64,000 nucleotides of DNA from Sycobia sp. Sy_11 (GCA_018907035.1 JACCIC010000125.1:1364001-1428000), one strand, 5' to 3'; shown: positions 32,115 through 43,603, counted from the first letter of the stretch. Translations and numbers: made by a program. The notes: generated by a model not told the origin, from the letters alone.

Positions 32115-32430
32115 TTTTTTGATAGCTAAGGATGTGTAGAATAAGATCTTAAATTGTCGGGATCGTAATCCATCGAGAACCTGCTTATTTATTGAAAAGT
32201 AACCGAAACAAAATCTCTTTTTTTATTTTTTTGACTAGTTTAAAAAATATTGCTCTAATTGGAAAATTTTTCGTATAAAAGTTATGCAGAACATAATTTT
32301 GTAAAAAAGTACATACCTTGAAAACTTAAAAAGTCGCTTTTTCTATTGCTAAATAAACAATGAAAATGGAAAAATTTTCGATATTCAATTAGCTATAAAA
32401 TTTATTTAGGCAATTGAAATTCCATAATAA
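32115..32430 (+). repeat. Dispersed AT-rich repeat, copy 1
   Basis: Starts TGATAGCTAAGGATGTGTAG and continues through GTCGGGATCGTAATCC and CGTATAAAAGTTATGCAG to TTCGATATTCAATTAGC. The reverse complement of 40985-41335 aligns across nearly its whole length, and 52370-52490 matches its start. No coding capacity. Family unidentified. Confidence 0.75.
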
Positions 32431-32444
32431 TGGTGCAAATATTA

Positions 32445-32850
32445 GATTGTCAAATATCTTCGTTCCGTCTTTTTGTATTATGAATTTCGCAGCTATGTAC
32501 AAAGGGCTACAGAGCTCGTATTGGGCAATACTATACATCATTTGAAAGGTTTTGATATAACATACAAAACGACGCTATACATAATTAGTTTGGATATTGC
32601 GTTCAAAAGTTATAGACGTGTAAACATGGAGTTCGCTAACGCCGAAATTCGCGCTATTTTAAATTTTTCCTTCGTCAAAGGCAAATTCGCTAGAAAAACG
32701 TTCCGTGGGATTAATGATGTTATGAGGGATGGCACGCTATCGCTTCAAGCCGCAGAGGAACGGTTTCGACGATTTAGAGCCGGTGAAAACGACACCATGG
32801 ATGAGCCAGCCGGCGGAAGACCTGTGACGACGAATAGCGAACGTATATTG
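32445..32850 (+). mobile_element. Mariner fragment, left half (same subfamily as 8780-10068)
   Basis: The left TIR GATTGTCAAATATCTTCG follows TA (32443-32444). Transposase from ATG 32626: MEFANAEIRAILNFSFVKGK and ERFRRFRAGENDTMDEPAGG. Similarity to the minus-strand copy ends about 32845, in the middle of the HTH region. What follows (KYQLVRPIWILSQLLT) is unrelated. Truncated by a rearrangement or deletion. Confidence 0.85.
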
Positions 32851-33799
32851 AGAAAAGGAAAATATCAGCTGGTTCGACCCATTTGGATTTTAAGTCAGCT
32901 GCTCACTTGAATACAAAAAAAAATCATACATATATATTTTCAGACGCAACAAGATACAATTTAGATGTAAAAATGATAAAAAAATTATAGAAGAATTATT
33001 GAAAAAAATGTTTCAACAAAACGTTGTAAAACCATTTGAGCTGTCTCTCTAAAGATAACAGAATTCAGGACCTTAAAGTTTTACCATTGAAACATTTTTA
33101 AATATAAAAATACAACTAACTATTAAAAAGGGGAATATCTCAATTGTGCATCACTTTGTTTATCTTTTCTGTTTCTATATACTATTAAATATAATATTTT
33201 TATGTATCTAATTATATTTAAAAGAATTTTATTTGTAACGTTCCTATCCCCCTCGGGATAGCTTACCAGGTAATTTTCCAGGGTAATTTGAGAGGGAAGG
33301 AAGTATGTCCGAGATTGGGCTACGAATCAAGAAAAGAAAATAACAGATCACAGTATATATTTTTTATAACAAAAAATAAAAATCTGTTTATTCAAATATT
33401 CTTCTATCTACAAGATTCTGAAACAAATAATAAAACGAAAATAATTACTTAAAAGAAATAAATTAACGTAAATCTAGATATATATAATAGATATTAGATT
33501 CTCGCTAGTTTCCGCAACGTTTATTTAATCCAGCGCTATTTACCACACGGATACCCAATGCTATTTTCCACGCGGGGAAATAAAACGTGACAGGTAGAAT
33601 CTAATCTAGGTTTAAAACTAAGGTGAGATTAATTCCGCTAATTTCTGGTCGTCGCAGATTTAACAAAAGTCATAAAACGCCATTACTAATTTAGGAGCAA
33701 ATAGGAAAAAGGAAAAGAAGAAATCTCCCTGGGCCCTGCCCAGAGAAGGATATTATTTACCCCATCATATGTCTAAATATTATAATTTTTTGATCAATG
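32851..33799. other. Unassigned AT-rich region with LTR-like start
   Basis: No gene. TGTAACGTTCCTATCCCC at 33235 resembles a Gypsy LTR start (TGTAAC), and hairpin-forming GGGCCCTGCCC is near 33730, but no matching second copy is present. Possibly solo-LTR debris. Confidence 0.3.
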
Positions 33800-34542
33800 G
33801 AAAATGAATCGTGGTAAGTCGTTTTTTCGACATGTCCTTTTCCACTATTTTGATTTGAAAAAAAAGTGTAGCAGAAACTTATCAATTACTTCAAGAATGT
33901 TATGGCGAACAAGCTCTGTCGCTTACAACATATAAAGAGTAGTTTCAGCGATTAAAAAATGGAGATACTGATGTTATTGACAAAGAACGTTCTGGACAAC
34001 CGAAAAAGTTTCAAGATAATGAATTGCAAGCATTATTGGATGAAAACTCAGTTCAAACGCAGAAAGAACTCGCTAATAAGTTAGGAGTCAGTGACAGAGC
34101 AGTTAGAAAACGTTTACATGTGGTGGGAAAGATTCATAAAGAAGGAAAATGGATGCCACACGGTTTGACCGAAAGTACCATTATCAATCGATAAAATATC
34201 GCACTGTCTTTTATTGCCCGGAAAGAAAGAAGAGTCTTCTTTGGCTGGTGATAAAAAGTGAATCTACTATGACAATCCTAAGCGCAAAGAGTCATGGGTA
34301 GACCCAGGCGAATTGCTGTGCATTTAGTGAGGCCAACAGGGTGTGTTGTGCTACGAGCTGCTACAACAGAATGAAACCGTCACTGCCGAGGTATAAATAC
34401 GCGAACGGAATTTGACCCAACATAGATCAACAATCGCTAGCAATAGGCGCAAAGTTATTCTCTTACATGACAACGCTCGGCTACATGTTGCGAAAGCCGT
34501 CAAAAAAACACCCGGTTGGCGCTCGAATGGGAAGTGTTGCCA
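33800..34542 (+). mobile_element. Mariner fragment (mauritiana-like), truncated by Gypsy 2
   Basis: Transposase reading starts near 33806 and is frameshifted several times: AETYQLLQECYGEQALSLTT, then DNELQALLDENSVQTQKELA with NKLGVSDRAVRKRL, and IHKEGKWMPHGL. The catalytic half has YDNPKRKESWVDPGE and LHDNARLHVAKAV (second Asp). It stops in LEWEVLP at 34542, where Gypsy gag text begins. No TIRs are found. Several frameshifts. Confidence 0.82.
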
Positions 34543-35660
34543 ATAGATTATACCCTACGGCTAGAAGAGGAGCTGAGGGACCGAACACAAGGCTCGAAAG
34601 AGCCAATCAGCTCACATTTACAAGGAATGCGAGTGCTGCTTGACAAGATGTCGCCGGCGCTAACCCTCGAGTCCCAATTGGACAGAATATAGAGAAACTT
34701 AAACCCTGACTACTTAAATAAAATCGACCGAGAAGATTTTAAATCAATCGACGACCTACAGCTGCTAGGACAACGCCTTGAACTAAAGAAGGAATGAACT
34801 CGACGGTACAAAGAACCATCTGCAGTAGAAGACTGTATGGTAAGCACAGCAGCATGCGCGCCATCAGAAAGATGTAACCGACGCTCGAGGTTAGCCGTAC
34901 TAGCCAGCGAAAAAGCACCGGATACGCAGAAGCACGTGACGCTGGTCGAACTGTCAGTGTCAATACTGACTAAGTCAGATAACAAAGACCTATGAAGTAT
35001 ACAAAAACCACGGAACGACAACCCAGTAACTCGCAACACACGTACACCATCTCCAGAGTTACAAGGACGAAACAAGAGTCGGCAACGGACCTCACCGGCC
35101 AGACAACGATCACTACCCTACCGTAACCGCACGCCTCCACCATCCACCAAATACAGATCCCTTTCACCACACCGAAATAGCTACATCACCGAACGCCACT
35201 ACCGAAGTCCCTCACGCGATCACCGCTCCGATCGACATAACTATGACAGGAGCCGACGAGATCGGTCAGAAACGCCAGAATACCGGCGCAAACGACCAAG
35301 CCGTTAAGATTACAGAGAACGACCCTCTTATCACCCAGATCGGCGATCATCGGACCGACAAAAATACAGAAACGAACGCACGGCGTATTCCCGAGAAACA
35401 CGATCCCCTGATTGTAACTCGCGCTCATCGTACGGTAGAGATAGAAGTGATAACATGTCGAGCACACGTGAGGACAATAGACCCTGCTGGACATGCAAGA
35501 AAACGGGACATTGGGCAGATAGATGCCCAGACAGACGGCAATTGTACTGTTACAATTGCGGAGAAAAGGACGTCACCACACTCAACTCTACTCGATGTGG
35601 CCCGAATAATAGGTCAGGAAACGCATAGGGGAGCAAGCATACGGAGCCAGCCTTGACACC
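34543..35660 (+). pseudogene. Gypsy 2 gag, C-terminal capsid and nucleocapsid
   Basis: LRDRTQGSKEPISSHLQGMR and SPALTLESQLDRI, then NLNPDYLNKIDREDFKSIDD form the capsid C-terminal region, with stops at 34691 and 34797. A basic Arg/Ser/Tyr-rich stretch follows. The zinc knuckle CWTCKKTGHWADRC at 35485-35526 (CX2CX4HX4C) is intact. The second one starts CYNCGEK but loses its His. Gag would package the element's RNA. Multiple frame changes. Confidence 0.82.
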
Positions 35661-35779
35661 ACATGTGACATGGCTCCACGCACAAGGGAAAATGACAATC
35701 TAACTTAATGCCCAGAGGCCAGGGACGTCACGAGTACGTACCCTACGGCACAAATCCATGAAGAAAAAAACAGGTTCTT

Positions 35780-36284
35780 CCTAAGTATTGAAATTATGGG
35801 CAAGATCTTTCCGGCACTGATAGATCCAGGCGCTCGGAAGTCTCGAAAACTTTGCCCAAACGATGGAGAAATGGACTTGATACTTCAAATCGATGACCAA
35901 AGCTTTAAGACTCGATTCAAAGTATCAAAAAAGATTGAAGTACGACCTCATATTAGGGATGGACATCCTAACCCTAATAAAGGTCACCATCAACTTTGCA
36001 AACGCCACGTGGCATAGAAACAGCAAAATAACACGACACTTCGTGACGTCGGGTAATGCACCAATGGAAACGATCACCGCCATAACAGCCGTGAATGATG
36101 TAGCTCGTCTGAATGCGGCAGAAAGACAGGAGCTCGATCGGGTGTTGTTCGATCTAATACCCGCACCGAGCAAAACTTTGCATCTAGCGCAGATGCAGCG
36201 GCATCATATCGACGTACAAGGGCACCATCCCATCCAACAACGGGTACGTCGAATCCCAGACAAGTTACTAAAACAGGTGCGCAA
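35780..36284 (+). pseudogene. Gypsy 2 protease and linker
   Basis: FPALIDPGARKS at about 35808-35845 is the active-site region (Asp-x-Gly with DPGA in place of DTG/DSG). After a frameshift: LKYDLILGMDILTLIKVTIN (the 'LG.D.L' flap-end block) and the linker VNDVARLNAAERQELDRVLF with HHIDVQGHHPIQQRVRRIPD leading into RT. In gag-pol of this type the protease cleaves the polyprotein. Confidence 0.8.
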
Positions 36285-37076
36285 TTGCACAATGAAATAG
36301 ATCGGCTGCTGGCAGAGGGCATTATTGAACCATCATCGAGCGCATGGAGCAGTTGCCCCGTGATTGTGCCTAAAAAAGACGGAAAAATTCGCTTCTGTAT
36401 CGACTACAGAGCGGTGAACCATGTAACACGGAAAGACGCATATCCGCTGACCCATATGGATGTCTTGTTAGACAACCTAAGGGACGCTCGGTATCTATCC
36501 AAGATAGATCTGAGCCAAGCATACCATCAGATCCCCTTAGACCCAGGCAGCAAGGAAATTGCCGCTTTCGCATTCCCACAGAAGGGGCTCTTCCAATACA
36601 CGCGATTACCATATGGGATGACTAACGCCCCAGCCAGCTTTCAAAGAGGTATGGACCTTATTTTCGGGCCGGAATGGCAGCCGACCGTTTTCGTCTACAT
36701 GGACGACATCATAGTCGCCACTAAGACGTTCGAGCAGCACACTCGGAAACTAATCGCGGTGCTCACCCGCTTCAACGAGGTCGGGCTACAAATTAATAAG
36801 GACAAATCCGAGTTCTGCTGCCCGGAGGTTAAATACCTAGGCTACATTGTAGATGAGAACGGCTTTCGCACCGATTCGGATAAATTTCGCCCGGTCAGCG
36901 AATATCCGAGGCCTATCAACTCAAAACAGCTGCGGGCTTTCCTAGTAATGTTCGGGTGGTATGCCCGGTTTATCAAAGCGCTAGCTGAGATAAAACTACC
37001 ACTCACCAAACTGTTGAAGAAAAACGTTAAATGGCATTGGGGTCCGGCCCAACAACAGGCATTTGACAAATTATAA
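36285..37076 (+). pseudogene. Gypsy 2 reverse transcriptase (best-preserved domain)
   Basis: 263 codons open: LLAEGIIEPSSSAWSSCPVI, VPKKDGKIRFCIDYRAVN, DARYLSKIDLSQAYHQIPL (motif A), FQYTRLPYGMTNAPASFQRG (motif B) and PTVFVYMDDIIVATKTFEQH with the catalytic YMDD, then KYLGYIVDENGF and LRAFLVMFGWYARFIKALAE. This is a complete Ty3/Gypsy RT palm and thumb without internal stops. Upstream and downstream domains are broken, so survival of this ORF is probably chance or recent insertion. TAA at 37074. Confidence 0.93.
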
Positions 37077-37490
37077 ATACTTCTAACACAAGCACCCGTG
37101 CTTGCTCGCCCTACGCAAATCAAAGCGTACATACTCCAAAGAGACGCAAGCAGCTACGCACTGAGGGCCGTGCTCAGCAAAGAGAGCAGCGGCGAAGAAG
37201 ACCCCATAGCATATGCGAGTCGAACTCTAAACCAAGCAGAGGCGAATTACACGGTGACGGAAAAAGAGTGCTTAGCTGTCTTGTGGGCTGCGAAGAAATT
37301 CAGAGGATACTAGCTAGGCGAAAGATTTACGGCCATAACAGACCATAGTAGTCTCAAGTGACTACACACCCTCAAGAACTCGACGGGCCGCCTAGCAAGA
37401 TGGGCGACAGCACTTCAAGCATACAACATGGAAATTATACACAGAAAAGGAGCCTTACATCATGTACCAGACGCTCTCTCTAGACCCCCC
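37077..37490 (+). pseudogene. Gypsy 2 RNase H
   Basis: AYILQRDASSYALRAVLSKE, then YASRTLNQAEANYTVTEKEC and AVLWAAKKFRGY with TAG at 37311. Then ITDHSSLK, another stop and GALHHVPDALSRPP. Catalytic Asp, Glu and Asp positions are visible. TGG/CAG-type codons changed to stops suggest C-to-T decay. Confidence 0.85.
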
Positions 37491-37589
37491 CCCCAATAAC
37501 CCCAGTCCCCTACCGCCCCAATAACCTCTATTGAGAGAGACAGGTGGTACAATAATGAGAGGGGGAAGTTCCTGCGGATACTGAGGCGA

Positions 37590-38372
37590 AGACGACACGG
37601 CAGGCGTTTGAAAGACGGATACGGAAGTTACGGCGCAGCAAAGAAGCGAGCAGCCAGCGGACCCAAATATGATGACACAAGTCATGCAACAGGTCGCTGG
37701 CGCCTTCGGTATTGGCCAGCAGCCAATAATGATAGTGCTGCCATTCTACATGAACAAATAGGTTGGTGTAGCGAACCAGCGCAAATGGCCCCGCAGAAGC
37801 GGTTTAACCGAAAAACTTTCCCCCTATTGAAATCCCCTTGAATCTACCTCTACCACGAAAACGAAAACACGTCCCGACCATCCTCATCGGAAGCAGATAG
37901 AGTGACGAACAATACCACTCAACGGGAACGTTGTAATCGCGACGTATATAGAATCAAGCCACGGGATTCACGGAAATGAGAATCAAACGATGCTCAGAAA
38001 ACGCGAATAATTTTTTTTCTTTTCATTCACCCCATTCATTCGACGACTATGTCGTGACAATAACTAATCAACATATCGAATCAAAAAAGGGTACAGCATC
38101 GGCGGGTATGGACATTAACGGCAAAGTGCCGATTGAAGTGAGCATGCTATGGCTCCTGAAAAAAGGTCAATTACTTGCCCGCTCCACCCACGCTGCACCC
38201 ACGTAAAAAGAAACACTCAACTACCACAGATCCCACTGTTTCAGCAATACCTACTGAAGACCACCAAACGAACCAAGAAGCCACGGCTCATCATGACGAA
38301 ACACCGATCAGCGACATAACCCATCCACGATTATCCTTCCCTATTTTTTGTATTTCTTATCTTATATTATAG
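37590..38372 (+). pseudogene. Gypsy 2 accessory ORF remnant
   Basis: Follows RNase H directly, with integrase absent. One frame reads MMTQVMQQVAGAFGIGQQPI continuing MIVLPFYMNK and a TAG at 37759. The QQPIMIVLP block parallels QPVMIVMP near the end of the accessory ORF of element 1. A further open stretch, 37976-38206, contains AGMDINGKVPIEVSMLWLLK followed by Pro/His/Thr-rich text to 38370. No known domain. The shared motif argues for a real protein in this family. Confidence 0.5.
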
Positions 38373-38709
38373 CTAGTATTAATTATATATATTATACTCT
38401 ACGAGATCATATTATATTCTATTACATTATATTATTATAATATTTTCATATCTTAGGATTATATCGAGTCACCGCAAACCGCTACGACTCCTGTGAGCAC
38501 CAGCGGGTGTCTCGTGTAGGTTAAGAGAAAAAAATGTCATTTTGTCCATTAGTATGATAGTATCGAAAGCGCCACACTTCCACGAGCGACCGAGTATTCA
38601 TCCCTATGTAATATGTCATAAATATATATCACTTTTTTTTCTTCCCTATCCTGTATCGTCCCCCCTCAACTTTATCAGACTTAGTTTGTATTTGTCTCCA
38701 CGCGCCCAC

Positions 38710-38731
38710 GTCGGTTTTGGGAGTGGGGATT
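38710..38731 (+). other. Polypurine tract and pre-LTR context of Gypsy 2
   Basis: CGTCGGTTTTGGGAGTGGGG just before the LTR, nearly identical to the context at 21621-21640 in element 1. Confidence 0.8.
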
Positions 38732-39608
38732 TGTAACCGTCCCGATCGACGGTCCCTGCGTTTAAAATCGCGTGCGCGCGTAAGCGCAAATTATACAGTC
38801 GTGCTGCCAAAAGGGCGCGCGCGAAGCGCCGCACAACGCGACGCTCGAACGAGAGAGAAACGTAGGCCTTCTTCTCTGTCGAGACACGGTGAAAGACTGA
38901 CGCATTTGTCACCTCGTTTGTACGTCGCCTCAAGCTCTGTTGTAACCTTCGAGGATAGTCAGCCCCGTACTGTGAGTGGCTCGTGTGTGTGCTTTAACGC
39001 ATTAACTAGAGGACGACTTAAAAAGGACAGAGAGGACCTCGCGAACACTGTGTTCCAAGCCCCGGCGATTCTCGCCACAACAAGTGTTCGCATCGAGAGA
39101 GCGCGTAGCTCCCCGACCGCCATTACGCCACCGACACCGCCGCCACTGCCTGCCTGAATGGTGTCAAGCAGGAGAGAGAGTGAGAGAGAACGACGGCCGC
39201 CATGTCCAGCAGACCGTTCCGCAAGAAGATCAAAATGGCCGCGCAGTACCTGACGAAGGCAAGTACTTGACCGCTTAATGGGCTAGGAAGTAGGTTTGCC
39301 GCGTCCGCCGCCGTCGCGCCCGCGCCATGTTTGACTTAGCGTTTTAACGTGTGTTCGTCCGTATATGTCCCTATCGCGTATCCCCGTCCCCCGTATATCG
39401 TGCTAGCGTGTCATCGTAACAATCGGAAGTGTCGCGGAATCTGCCCAGCTAATTACGTGTGAGAGTGCGTGTGCGTGCGAAGTATTAGTGTAACGCGTAT
39501 GTGAGAATGTGTGTGTGTGTACATAAAGAAATAAATAACGTGTGGTGATTCTCTTAGATTGTTTTTCGTGTTTTGCTATCCCGTATTCAACGCGGGAAAT
39601 GCGTTACA
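38732..39608 (+). repeat. 3' LTR of Gypsy element 2
   Basis: 877 bp, TGTAACCGTCCCGATC...AATGCGTTACA, GC-rich with a GT-repeat near the end (39500-39520) and AATAAA at about 39529. It starts and ends like the LTRs of element 1 but the body is different. No second copy in the window. Confidence 0.85.
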
Positions 39609-40430
39609 ATAAAGATAGAGACCGATGTTCTATTTTATAGTATTTATAGTATCATTAAATCTCAACGAGTAAACAGAACACTTTAATCTTGTCCACTCGA
39701 CAACATATTCCGCGAGTCACGAGCCACACTGAGCTGAGATGGGTTGGGAGAAAGAGGCTGCTCTGCTACGCTATTTCGAGAGGGCCGCGGCCGGTATCGG
39801 GATTGGAGAAGAATACTTCTCTCTCTCGCATTTCGGAGCCCGAGGAAAGAGCAGCTCTCGCATTGCGGCGTCAGAGGAGAAAAGAACTCTCGCGTTTCAG
39901 AGCCCGACGGCGGGAGAACTCGCGTGCGTTTAGGATTCCGCTGCCAGGCAGCTATGAAGCGGGGCCGCAAGAAACCATCGAAGGCTAAAGAGCGGTGAGG
40001 ATGACCTCCATGTTCGATGACCTCGTGATGTTCTCGAGTGAGTATATCGCGAGATCGACAGGAAGCCGCCCTAGTATCACTAGTATAATTTCGTATATAG
40101 CTTAAGTAAATATCGCTCTGTCTTGGTTTAGAGTATTCGCGACGTAATCTTCTCCATCATCCATACCGCGTGGAATTCGCCGTCCTCGAGCGCCTACCGT
40201 GGCCACCTTACTAACGTGGAGAGCGCATTCGTCAGTGCTGTATAACCGACGTCAACCTATAAAGTGAGCTGACTACAGCTCGCGCTGAAAGCTGTACCTC
40301 AGCTGGCGCCTAACGTTTATTTCACCGGTTGTATTATAGCATTGTCAAGAAATTTACACAATAAACCTTTAATCATTAGCCTCTAGGTAACTGACGCCTC
40401 ATTATTAGAGCACCTATCACCTTCCATCTT
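39609..40430. other. GC-rich unclassified repeat-like region
   Basis: Several overlapping open frames in all directions (for example 39689-39998) reflect base composition. It contains AATAAA followed by CCTTTAATC at about 40361 and GGCGCCTAACG at 40305, features that could belong to another LTR, but no partner copy is seen. Confidence 0.35.
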
Positions 40431-40535
40431 TTCAGAAAATCGCCAGCTTCGCAAAAAGGTATGCTATTATAAAAATAATATAATCGGTGTCGGTGAACAG
40501 ATGACGACCACAAAAGGGCCGTTATAATATATACA

Positions 40536-40676
40536 TACAAGCATATAAATTTCAAAAAAATTTTGAAAGAATATATAGAATGTAAAATAATGATTCTATG
40601 CTTACAAAACTTTTAATGTAAATCAGTAATCATATCGTAGTAAAAACATCATTTTTCTTGTTTATGGTATTCTTGA
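40536..40676 (+). repeat. Direct repeat, copy A
   Basis: AT-rich segment with GAAAGAATATATAGAATG and GTAAATCAGTAATCATATCG, repeated at 43604-43738 at roughly 90% identity by eye, about 3.07 kb downstream, same orientation. Confidence 0.85.
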
Positions 40677-40984
40677 ATGGTAGCCCCGTTTTCTTACCAC
40701 TATCTGGTACTGCACGCATAAAGTTCACTTCTTACTGCAACCATAGTACGCTCAGCAGAATTTCAAAACTGGGTAGCACCGCGTCCGGCGAGATAGATTG
40801 AATACCTCCAACAACAACCTCTGGCTCTGCTATTCTCGTGTTGTTGCTGCTGTCTCCACCGCTGCAGCTACTGCTGTAGCGGCTGCCGCTTATGTCGTTA
40901 TTGACGTTTCGGCTGATGTTCTGCTGCTCTACCGAATTACGTAATTTGAAACACATTATACGTAGATAAACAAACATCTATTTG
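40677..40984. other. Unassigned spacer with Cys/Ser-type triplet repeat
   Basis: CTGCTGCT/GCTGCAGCT-like triplets at about 40840-40920. Open frames here are not credible genes. Confidence 0.35.
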
Positions 40985-41335
40985 CGCCATATCAACAAAT
41001 TTATTAGCTCTTTGAATATCGAAATTTTTTCCATTTTTATTGCTTACTTAACAATAAAAAAGTTGACTTTTTAACTTTTTAATGGACGTACTTTTCTTCA
41101 GAATTATGTCCTGCACAACTTTTGTACAAAACATTTTTCGATTAAAGTAATATTTGTTAAACTATTGAAGAAAAAGTAAAAAAAGAACATTTTTGTGCTA
41201 TTTTGCAATAATAAACACGTCGCGGATCAGGTTACGACTCCAAAAATGTGGCGTCTTATTCCACAAATCTTCAGCTATCATTTCGTGCAAAATGAATGAG
41301 TAAGTCGGCCATTTTGCACCTAATTCGCTTGGACT
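40985..41335 (-). repeat. Dispersed AT-rich repeat, copy 2 (inverted)
   Basis: Reverse complement of the family at 32115-32430. On the minus strand it begins GCGAATTAGGTGCAAAATGG and ATGATAGCTGAAGATTTGTG and ends TTCGATATTCAAAGAGC. It includes the extra 60-base leader also present in copy 3 (52370-52490). Confidence 0.75.
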
Positions 41336-41562
41336 AAATGTTTTACACGAAAGAGCATTCGTTATCGAAGCATCATATTACAGGATCATATTTCATTGTC
41401 TTACTCTGTGCCGAGTACTTGCGAGTAAAATGTAGCTTTTGATAGCTCGCGAATAAGTTGCCAGTACATACCTATGTCAATGCCGTAATGCATTTTCGTA
41501 ATTTTTAATAACTTTTCTGATAATAAATATTAATATTTAAGGAGATACGTATTACAAATATA

Positions 41563-41579
41563 AATATATATATATATAT

Positions 41580-41613
<34 letters not shown>
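41563..41613. repeat. (AT)n microsatellite
   Basis: Two AT runs separated by TTGT. TTGTAACGTCGCATTACA follows immediately, resembling an LTR start. No partner found. Confidence 0.9.
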
Positions 41614-41615
<2 letters not shown>

Positions 41616-41722
41616 AACGTCGCATTACATACATGTGAATAGTATAGCGCGAAATAAGCTTCCGAAGCGTTATGGTCTCAAGTATGGACCATTAAAATAA
41701 AAATTATAATTCTACATAATAA

Positions 41723-43220
41723 ATGCTTGAATATTATTCCCGAGGAATTGAGAAGTCGAGCACAGAAGACGACAAATTTCTGCAAACATTATCGGCCCGA
41801 CTCGCCAGATGTAAACATGCAGTAGGTAAAGTCGCCAACGCTCGACCTGCAAAGAAGGAGAGCAAAGCAGATAGAAGAACTTCATCGTGGCGTAAACAAA
41901 TGGCGCCGAGCTCGAAGATGAAGAAGGCATGCAGAGACGGCGATTACATACGTCACGCGCGGTTGGCTCGACGCCTTTCATAAAATCTGTTTAGGTCCAA
42001 AAAATTAAATTTTCTTGTTTAATTACATTTTTCAAAATAATTTAGCAATTCTTATTACATCTCAATAGTTTTTTCTTATTCTCTACGAGTTTACCTTTAA
42101 TTTCATCCCTTGCTCATACATTTATCTTTAGTCGCTGAAGAGATATACGATTTTGACACAAAATCGCATTTCTTTCCCACTGTGCGCCGCTGCGGCCGCG
42201 ATACCTTTAGGTAGGATAGGGTCGGCGTAGTCGGGATCGCCAGCCGCTGAAAAAGGTATTAACAAGAGCCTGCCAGTACGGACGTACAAAAAGAGGACCT
42301 CTCCTGTCGTGGGCCAATCTTCATTTAAAGAAAGGGTGAGTACTGCGACTACCGCTTTATTAAGTTAGGTGTTGATAGGTGACGTGTGGGAAGCGTATAG
42401 TTAATATAAGCATCGTTTGTATTTTTTGTTACGTGGTCTAAATAAAGATATTTAAGAGGCACTGCTCTTCTATTCAAAGTTCATGGATTAGACTCATCGA
42501 TCCGATCAGAGCGAGAGATCGGCGCGGAAGTACGTTTCGCAGCGGTCGAGTCACGGTCTTAGGATAGGCGGCGATATCGCGAATAAAAACGGGAGCGGTT
42601 ATCTGTATTACGGCTACGTATAACTTGGCTCTCGTACCTTTCTCCTGAAAGAGAACGGGAACGGCTACCGTAAATAGACTACCGCTATTCAACCAGCTTG
42701 GTCAACGAAATTCCGTAGAGGGCGGTAAGGGACGAAAACAGTGAGTGACGTAGCGTGTCCGCTATTTTGTCGTAGACGCGAAACGGGTAATTCGCGGAAA
42801 ATTCGTCGGGCTTCGTGTTTAGGAGCCAGCTAGAGAGGTCGCAGGTAGGATTACGATAGCGAGTAAGTTCTGCAAGGGGCACGGATGTATGGCGTGCGAA
42901 TCCAGCGCAACTGGACCGGGGCGCTGCCCGGGCAGTTTCCTAGCGCTAGGGGCTGATGTGGCCAGGTCGATCAGTGGTCCCGAACGCGTTGTCGCGGTCT
43001 TGAGCGAGTGTCCTGGATACCGCAACGGAGACTCCCATCTTTACCTCTTTTTAATAACTTTTAGTAGGATATATGAGCGTAGATTTACAAAGCGGGGACG
43101 AACGGCGCGCAAGACTCAACCATGACGGCGAGGCATGAAATCAGGTATTATTAGAGCTGGAAAAAGCTCATATAGAGGTTTGAGTAAGCTCAAATCAATA
43201 AAAAAATTAGAGAGCTAACT
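41723..43220. other. GC-richer unclassified region with small ORFs
   Basis: An 86-codon plus-strand ORF at 41723-41983 is Lys/Arg-rich (ARPAKKESKADRRTSS) without a known domain. From 42170 to 43140 composition is GC-rich, with AATAAA at 42440 and open frames in both strands that overlap. This looks like non-coding element ends (LTR-like) rather than genes. No repeat partner is visible. Confidence 0.3.
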
Positions 43221-43224
43221 CAGG

Positions 43225-43292
43225 TATAGGCTACCGGAATCATAGGCTACCGGATGTAAAGGCTACCGATTGTGTAGGCTACCGAATATATA
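43225..43292 (+). repeat. Short tandem repeat, 4 units of about 16 bp
   Basis: AGGCTACCG occurs four times at 15-17 base spacing (starting about 43228, 43244, 43261 and 43276), each preceded by T or A and followed by GA or AT. A small minisatellite. Confidence 0.85.
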
Positions 43293-43546
43293 GTAAGAAA
43301 CTATGTTAATTTGTAATAAAGCGTCGTATTCTATAGTTATACACCTCGAACTCTCCTCATAGCTTTATCGCTAGCCGAAGTCATTTGAGAGAGTGCTGTA
43401 CTGGATTCACAAGGGAAAGGGGTTTAGACCCCGACGCGTAAGCATCTGGTGCCTGGGTATTAAGGCAAAGAACTAACCCCGTTGGCCATCTGAAGCCTTA
43501 CAGCGGTCTACTGTCCGTTTGTGGTCAGGCCGATTAAGGATAACCG

Positions 43547-43550
<4 letters not shown>
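43293..43550. other. LTR-like GC-rich spacer
   Basis: AATAAA at about 43316, then GAGAGAGTGCTGTACTGG and GGGGTTTAGACCCCG (a short palindrome at 43420-43434). No gene. Confidence 0.3.

Positions 43551-43599
<49 letters not shown>
43551..43599. repeat. (AT)n microsatellite
   Basis: AT dinucleotide run immediately before direct repeat copy B. Confidence 0.95.
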
Positions 43600-43602
<3 letters not shown>

Positions 43603-43603
43603 A

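Larger units (their letters stand above)
34543..39608 (+). mobile_element. Ty3/Gypsy retrotransposon 2 (same family as element 1), 5'-truncated
   Basis: Contains the gag end, protease, RT, RNase H, an accessory ORF, a polypurine tract and one LTR (38732-39608). The 5' LTR and first part of gag are absent: the left end abuts a mariner fragment. Integrase is missing between RNase H and the accessory ORF. The RT closely resembles element 1. The LTR sequence differs strongly but shares the TGTAACCGT start and pre-LTR context, so it is a sister subfamily. Confidence 0.9.
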
